Part shown: positions 6,301 through 8,559 of the stretch, in pieces | Layout of the letters: the number at the start of each line of letters is the position of its first letter | Numbering within the stretch: the first letter of the stretch is position 1 | Notes under the pieces: model-generated | Told to the model about the DNA's origin: nothing | Database searches by the model: none | The model's input: only the letters and a program-made list of their open reading frames with translations | NCBI GenBank assembly: GCA_024278255.1 | Contig: JAJRTP010000631.1 | Coordinates: 1 to 8,559 of the forward strand | Length of the DNA stretch: 8,559 bases | From: Chloroflexota bacterium | Lineage (GTDB): Bacteria; Chloroflexota; Anaerolineae; Promineifilales; Promineifilaceae | Direction: 5' to 3' | Made by a program: the position numbers and the translations under genes

Positions 6301-7217
6301 ATGACGAAGAAAACGGGTATTGGATGATTATTGACGGCCGTGTCTACGACCTGACCGAATTTGCCCATCTTCATCCTGGCGGTCTGAAAATTATCCGCGA
6401 ATATACCGGTATGGACGCTACCCACGCCTACCAAATGGTTCTGCACCACGCCAACCCTGAAATTGACTCGATGTTAGGCATGTATGAGATTGGCGTCGTG
6501 CGCCGCTTAAACTTCGGCATGGCCTGGGGCGTTTTGATTGGGCCGAATGGGTTGGAGTCCATGACGCTGGCTAGTGCGTACCGAATTTGGGTGCGCTACC
6601 TTTACTTTGTCATTGAGTTGGAAAATTCACTGCACAATGAATTCACTGTACAGGAACAATCTACCACGCGCCATGAAGCGCCTGACGCTTTATCCCCGTA
6701 TAAAGCGCAGCTCATGCTGCAAATCTTCAAACGGTTTACGAAAGAATATATTGGCTCTGTGATGGGCGATCCACTGCACAGCGTATGGGCGGTGACCAGC
6801 GGCTTGTGCGCTCCACATGAAGATGTACGGTGGAGTGCAGACGCCATTAAACACGTTGAACAAACAGAAAAAGCGCGAAGAGTGGAGCAGCTTCACGCTG
6901 AGTTAGCCACGATGCTGGAAACTGTCGTACAGCAGGCAGACGATGTTTTATTGCAGCAGATGGGACTTTATTTCGAGATTTTGGAAACGGCCGATAAAAA
7001 TTTCATGCGTGATCTCCGGATAGCTCTTTTGGCGGGCATTCGTGTTTTTGAAGAGTTTGAGGGCAATACGATAGTTCTGGGTCGTGAGCGGTTGCTTACG
7101 GCCGTAAAAAGCGTCCCCGACGTGCTGGAAGCGTATTACACCAACTTGTTTGCTCAACTAGAGGCGCTTGAAGATGGAGCATATCCAGCGGCAAAAGCCA
7201 CGCTTATCCACCGTTGA
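3360..7217 (+). CDS. FHA - IDO/PrnB-like haem dioxygenase - FAD/NAD(P)H reductase - cytochrome b5 fusion protein
   Basis: A 1285-residue cytosolic fusion. FHA (22-110): IGR (38-40), SRQH (55-58) and STNGT (75-79) are the phosphothreonine-binding residues. IDO/PrnB-superfamily domain (about 150-522): ALPVL (203-207), SYIDLIIYNW (267-276), SGIASPIFHLLDEFFG (397-412), YPPHWQNFL (431-439) and GFLGRHRLKAY (475-485), with His480 at the proximal haem-ligand position. FAD module of CPR/sulfite-reductase type (about 528-780): YQAGDRCAILPEN (567-579), a helical connecting insert, RMYS (704-707) and GTSSNYL (747-753). NAD(P)H lobe (about 786-960): AGGTGFAPFR (791-800) and YVCG (906-909). Cytochrome b5 (972-1049): HPGG His1005 and His1029, the usual 24-residue spacing. 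Residues 1050-1285 are helical and unassigned. There is no flavodoxin domain or signal peptide. The likely electron path is NAD(P)H to FAD to b5 to dioxygenase haem. Substrate unknown; domain calls are strong, overall function is inference. Confidence 0.88.
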   Translation: MTIDKTVVSQRASEATLIMAAGSQAGAHYSLSGKQTVIGRDTNVDISLSDDDQCSRQHARIFELSGQFVIEDLGSTNGTWVNEERITAVTPLNPNDKIRTGTTLFQFQLVKPQTAVPPAPIPDTPAIAIDPHTVPSRAALIQASETNRRLGHENLGFLSEEHGFMPTTPPLLELPPKYKAWDDIAARMPELYRTLSLRSAFDALPVLGVTEADLPDRYLLRASALMSIFGYAYHRIQPEPPDKLPDSIMQPWLEITRRLGRHGPVLSYIDLIIYNWKLIDPLLDDPIRVENMDLLVPTVDNVVERIFYLGQVEILSQLTPAVGAIVRAQEAVQNDDVEALKQELTIITDALQDTTYKSLMKIKLNPYSGPYYVDTVVWAKTVGPLAVSLEEDVPGPSGIASPIFHLLDEFFGRATYSTRLGEEMTHIREWYPPHWQNFLKAVAEVSVADYVLKSRSKTLKGIFQEATQAYVAETGFLGRHRLKAYGFLETAFKVGRTVTIGSFSGEFQDRAWDQVHTQLNNSRLERDHSFPQFFHHAKVEEINTLTDDGADWVKQVVLNVSGTGVRYQAGDRCAILPENSDELVSKMLKALRARGNEPVRLNMAWRQAVNYRKGYEDSETLPLRTLLTFGRIRPVDRPIAKMLYVITHNEKLKKIVEARAEDQWELWDLLALAAEAGFDTRRLWQAHRGEKESICRIVPPESFRMYSISSVMAEEGVKGATQLHLTIGRLRYDTKESPVSVSADRLGTSSNYLTDTSAITAEDMGPVSFQVVHPPRFSLPPDATTPIVMFAGGTGFAPFRSFILERAQQAGAGESWLFLGTRTPADLYYRDELEKMATQGKLNVRAAFSRDAVNLKLSANGNGGEFVFEPGTRQYIGDEMLKEENAAALWHLLRRKEDGGLGAYIYVCGRTRFATAVMDGIKTIIHRFTEGSEAEKAQAVRDELYRLVGDERYLQEIFTTYTGSHIEKRTSYDASEVALHNDEENGYWMIIDGRVYDLTEFAHLHPGGLKIIREYTGMDATHAYQMVLHHANPEIDSMLGMYEIGVVRRLNFGMAWGVLIGPNGLESMTLASAYRIWVRYLYFVIELENSLHNEFTVQEQSTTRHEAPDALSPYKAQLMLQIFKRFTKEYIGSVMGDPLHSVWAVTSGLCAPHEDVRWSADAIKHVEQTEKARRVEQLHAELATMLETVVQQADDVLLQQMGLYFEILETADKNFMRDLRIALLAGIRVFEEFEGNTIVLGRERLLTAVKSVPDVLEAYYTNLFAQLEALEDGAYPAAKATLIHR
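7161..7164 (+). promoter_or_regulatory. Shine-Dalgarno inside the fusion gene for the EEP gene
   Basis: GAGG lies 9 nt before ATG 7174 and only 3 nt before the in-frame TTG 7168, which favours the ATG. Both are inside the 3' end of the fusion gene, so ribosomes finishing that gene could re-initiate here. Confidence 0.5.
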
Positions 7218-8124
7218 GTCATCGTTCCGGGACAGAGGGGATACGGCCGTTGCCACCTTCAACCTCTACAACTTTTTCGCGCCGCCCTCGGATGTCAAAT
7301 TAGCCAAACTCGTCCTGGCGCTGCGTTTTGTCCTGGCTTTACCGGACATTCTGGTCGTGCAGGAAACGGGCAGTGAAGCAGCTTTACAACTGTGGGCTGA
7401 TGTAGTGAATAAGGCCGCCGGTACTCGATACCGGGCGCTGGCCCCGCCATGCAGCGACCGGCGCGGTATCCGGGTAGGCTTTTTGTGGGATCAGGCCAGG
7501 GTGGAACTGGCGGCAGGCTTTCAGATGGCGGGCACGGCCGTTACCCAGGCATTTGGTCCCGCCAGCCCCAACCCCGGCCGGGAACCGTTGGTGGGTATTT
7601 TTCATCTGCGCGGGCGGGAACTGGTCATCCTTGCCAACCATTTCAAAAGCGACCACGTCCCGGAAGAGCAAACGGCCGTCTCCGCCCAACTCCGGCAAGC
7701 CAGCTACCGCCAGCGTCAAACCCAGGCCCACGTCGTCCGCGATTACGTCAACCAATATCTGGCCGGACAGCCCCAAGCCAATCTCATTGTTACCGGTGAT
7801 TTTAACCAGACGTTCCCTTCAGCCGATGACGACTCAGATCATCCCTTCAACATTTTATCCGGCCGTCCGGACGAACCGCCCCTGACCAACCTGCTCCCCC
7901 GATTTACAAACCCGCCTCACTACACATTCCTGCGGGACGGGCAGCAGGTTACGCTGGATCACATCTTCGTCAGCCCGGCGCTGCTGCCACAGGTTACGGC
8001 CGTCAACGTCCTGCACTTCAACGCCGCTTCGCCCCCCGAAGCCGAAGGCGATCCTGCTACCGCCGCCCGCGTTTCTGACCACGACCCGCTGGAAGTCCGG
8101 TTCACCTTTCCTGACAAGACCTAA
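7174..8124 (+). CDS. endonuclease/exonuclease/phosphatase (EEP) family protein
   Basis: A 316-residue metal-dependent phosphoesterase with the full EEP motif set: VATFNLYNFF (26-35, Asn30), VVQE (61-64, metal-binding Glu64), NHFKS (155-159, His156), TGDFNQ (207-212, Asp209 and Asn211), LDHIFVS (261-267) and SDHDPL (301-306, terminal Asp-His pair). The family includes DNases, AP endonucleases, inositol-polyphosphate and lipid phosphatases and sphingomyelinases; the sequence does not decide between them. There is no signal peptide or membrane segment, so it is probably cytosolic. ATG 7174 overlaps the end of the fusion gene by 44 nt in another frame, implying translational coupling; TTG 7168 is an alternative. 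It carries four ACGGCCGT octamers (7243, 7534, 7672, 7996), all read Thr-Ala-Val. Why a phosphoesterase is coupled to a redox fusion is unclear. Confidence 0.87.
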   Translation: MEHIQRQKPRLSTVESSFRDRGDTAVATFNLYNFFAPPSDVKLAKLVLALRFVLALPDILVVQETGSEAALQLWADVVNKAAGTRYRALAPPCSDRRGIRVGFLWDQARVELAAGFQMAGTAVTQAFGPASPNPGREPLVGIFHLRGRELVILANHFKSDHVPEEQTAVSAQLRQASYRQRQTQAHVVRDYVNQYLAGQPQANLIVTGDFNQTFPSADDDSDHPFNILSGRPDEPPLTNLLPRFTNPPHYTFLRDGQQVTLDHIFVSPALLPQVTAVNVLHFNAASPPEAEGDPATAARVSDHDPLEVRFTFPDKT

Positions 8125-8144
8125 TCGCTCTGGACCAGTCTGTG

Positions 8145-8150
8145 TATAAT
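8145..8150 (+). promoter_or_regulatory. candidate -10 box for the 89-residue gene
   Basis: A perfect TATAAT lies in the 54-nt gap between the EEP stop and the small gene. A start near 8157 would give a leader of about 22 nt. No convincing -35 lies 16-18 bp upstream (TAATCG at 8122-8127). Confidence 0.4.
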
Positions 8151-8178
8151 GTAAACAATCTCAAAGTAAGGCAGGTGC

Positions 8179-8448
8179 ATGATGGCGTATTATCTGGTGC
8201 AGGCAAAAGCAGTTTCCGGAAAATTGGCAGAATTGCGGGCGAGGCTGGAGAATGAGGAGATTGTGGTGTTACGGCCGTTTGGTACAGCCCTCGATTATTC
8301 CCTGAAAAATGCCCGGATTGACCCGGCTGGTTGGGTAGTATGGGAAGAAGAAGATTACTGCCGTCCCCCGCTGGCGATGGAGCGCACGGCCGTACTGGAC
8401 ACTTATTTCACAGAGCTAACGTATCTTCTCAATAAACAGGGGAGGTGA
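8179..8448 (+). CDS. small conserved-looking protein of unknown function
   Basis: I do not recognise this 89-residue protein. It starts MMAYYLVQAKAVSGKL, a strand-like opening, then an amphipathic helix LAELRARLENEE, strand IVVLRPFG (28-35), a middle reading ALDYSLKNARIDPAGWVVWEEEDYC (37-61), and a terminal helix with VLDTYFTELTYLL. It is acidic and soluble, without signal peptide, membrane segment or metal motif. The compact alternating strand/helix pattern suggests a small alpha-beta domain. The first ATG (8179) has TAAGG 7 nt upstream (8167-8171); the second (8182) has AGG at 8173-8175 and is equally possible. It follows the EEP gene on the same strand after 54 nt, but a TATAAT in the gap suggests its own promoter. 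Coding potential is supported by two octamers and GC-ending codons like its neighbours. Confidence 0.7.
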   Translation: MMAYYLVQAKAVSGKLAELRARLENEEIVVLRPFGTALDYSLKNARIDPAGWVVWEEEDYCRPPLAMERTAVLDTYFTELTYLLNKQGR

Positions 8449-8468
8449 AATTATCCAGACTCCCCTGT
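8436..8468 (+). repeat. 9-bp inverted repeat overlapping the end of the 89-residue gene
   Basis: ACAGGGGAG (8436-8444) pairs perfectly with CTCCCCTGT (8460-8468) around 15 nt. The left arm lies in the last codons of the small gene and contains a Shine-Dalgarno-like GGGGAGG, so folding would hide that site. No U-run follows the right arm, which argues against a simple terminator. Confidence 0.5.
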
Positions 8469-8559
8469 CGGTAACGGGTAAAAAGCTGGCGCTTGTTGTT
8501 GGACGAGATCAGCCAGACTGGGCAAAGCATATGTGCCAGCTACCCGGTCATGGATGTAG
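8449..8559 (+). other. right-edge stretch without a supported gene
   Basis: The frame beginning at 8450 stays open to the window end and reads TGKKLALVVGRDQPDWAKH, preceded by GGAGG (8441-8445), but it has no ATG, GTG or TTG after the previous stop (8417) until ATG 8501. GTG 8445 opens a different frame that stops after nine codons. This could be the start of a gene using an unusual ATT/ATC start or one with a frameshift, or non-coding sequence. Nothing recognisable can be assigned. Confidence 0.3.

Larger units (their letters stand above)
214..8393. repeat. dispersed over-represented palindromic octamer ACGGCCGT (14 copies)
   Basis: Exact copies start at 214, 1085, 1945, 3618, 3699, 6102, 6334, 7098, 7243, 7534, 7672, 7996, 8271 and 8386. 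One-mismatch forms include TCGGCCGT at 3472, 4840 and 5539, CCGGCCGT at 4318 and 7859, and ACGGCCGA at 5637 and 6987. About 0.13 exact copies are expected in a random sequence of this length. All 14 lie inside genes on either strand and none in the large intergenic region. In 12 of 14 the reading frame is ACG-GCC-GTN (Thr-Ala-Val); the exceptions are 6334 (Asp-Gly-Arg) and 8271 (Leu-Arg-Pro-Phe). Being palindromic, it carries no strand polarity. The density is seen directly; the role is unknown. Confidence 0.9.

Overview
The window looks like a chromosomal stretch from a free-living bacterium, probably Chloroflexota (Anaerolineae-like). This is an inference from three things: the Thr-Pro-rich linker of the small membrane protein, the subtype of the YbaK-like deacylase, and moderate GC. 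No rRNA, tRNA, transposase, phage gene or CRISPR array is visible.

Layout. Positions 1-1356 carry three genes on the minus strand. In transcription order these are a two-TM coiled-coil membrane protein (1356-781), a YbaK/EbsC-type aminoacyl-tRNA deacylase (767-285), and the start of a class V aminotransferase / cysteine-desulfurase-like enzyme that runs off the left edge (239-1). A 447-bp AT-richer divergent intergenic region follows (1357-1803). From 1804 everything is on the plus strand: a choline/ethanolamine kinase-like protein, a tandem CBS-domain protein, a 1285-residue multidomain redox protein, an endonuclease/exonuclease/phosphatase (EEP) family enzyme, and an unrecognised 89-residue protein. 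The last 111 bases hold no gene I can support.

The centrepiece is the 1285-residue protein. Its domains in order are FHA; a haem dioxygenase-like domain of the indoleamine 2,3-dioxygenase (IDO)/PrnB superfamily; a CPR/sulfite-reductase-type FAD and NAD(P)H module without a flavodoxin domain; cytochrome b5; and an unassigned helical domain of about 235 residues. Animal IDO1 is kept reduced by cytochrome b5 and cytochrome P450 reductase as separate proteins. Here the same parts sit in one chain, which suggests a self-sufficient haem dioxygenase with a phosphothreonine-binding docking module. The CBS gene lies 12 nt upstream and the EEP gene overlaps its 3' end by 44 nt, so the three are probably co-translated. 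A link between nucleotide sensing, phospho-docking and redox chemistry is inference.

Two non-coding signals stand out. The palindromic octamer ACGGCCGT occurs 14 times (about 0.13 expected), nearly always in frame as Thr-Ala-Val, which resembles the cyanobacterial HIP1 situation. A 41-bp palindrome built from two nested 13-bp palindromes covers the stop codon of the choline kinase gene.
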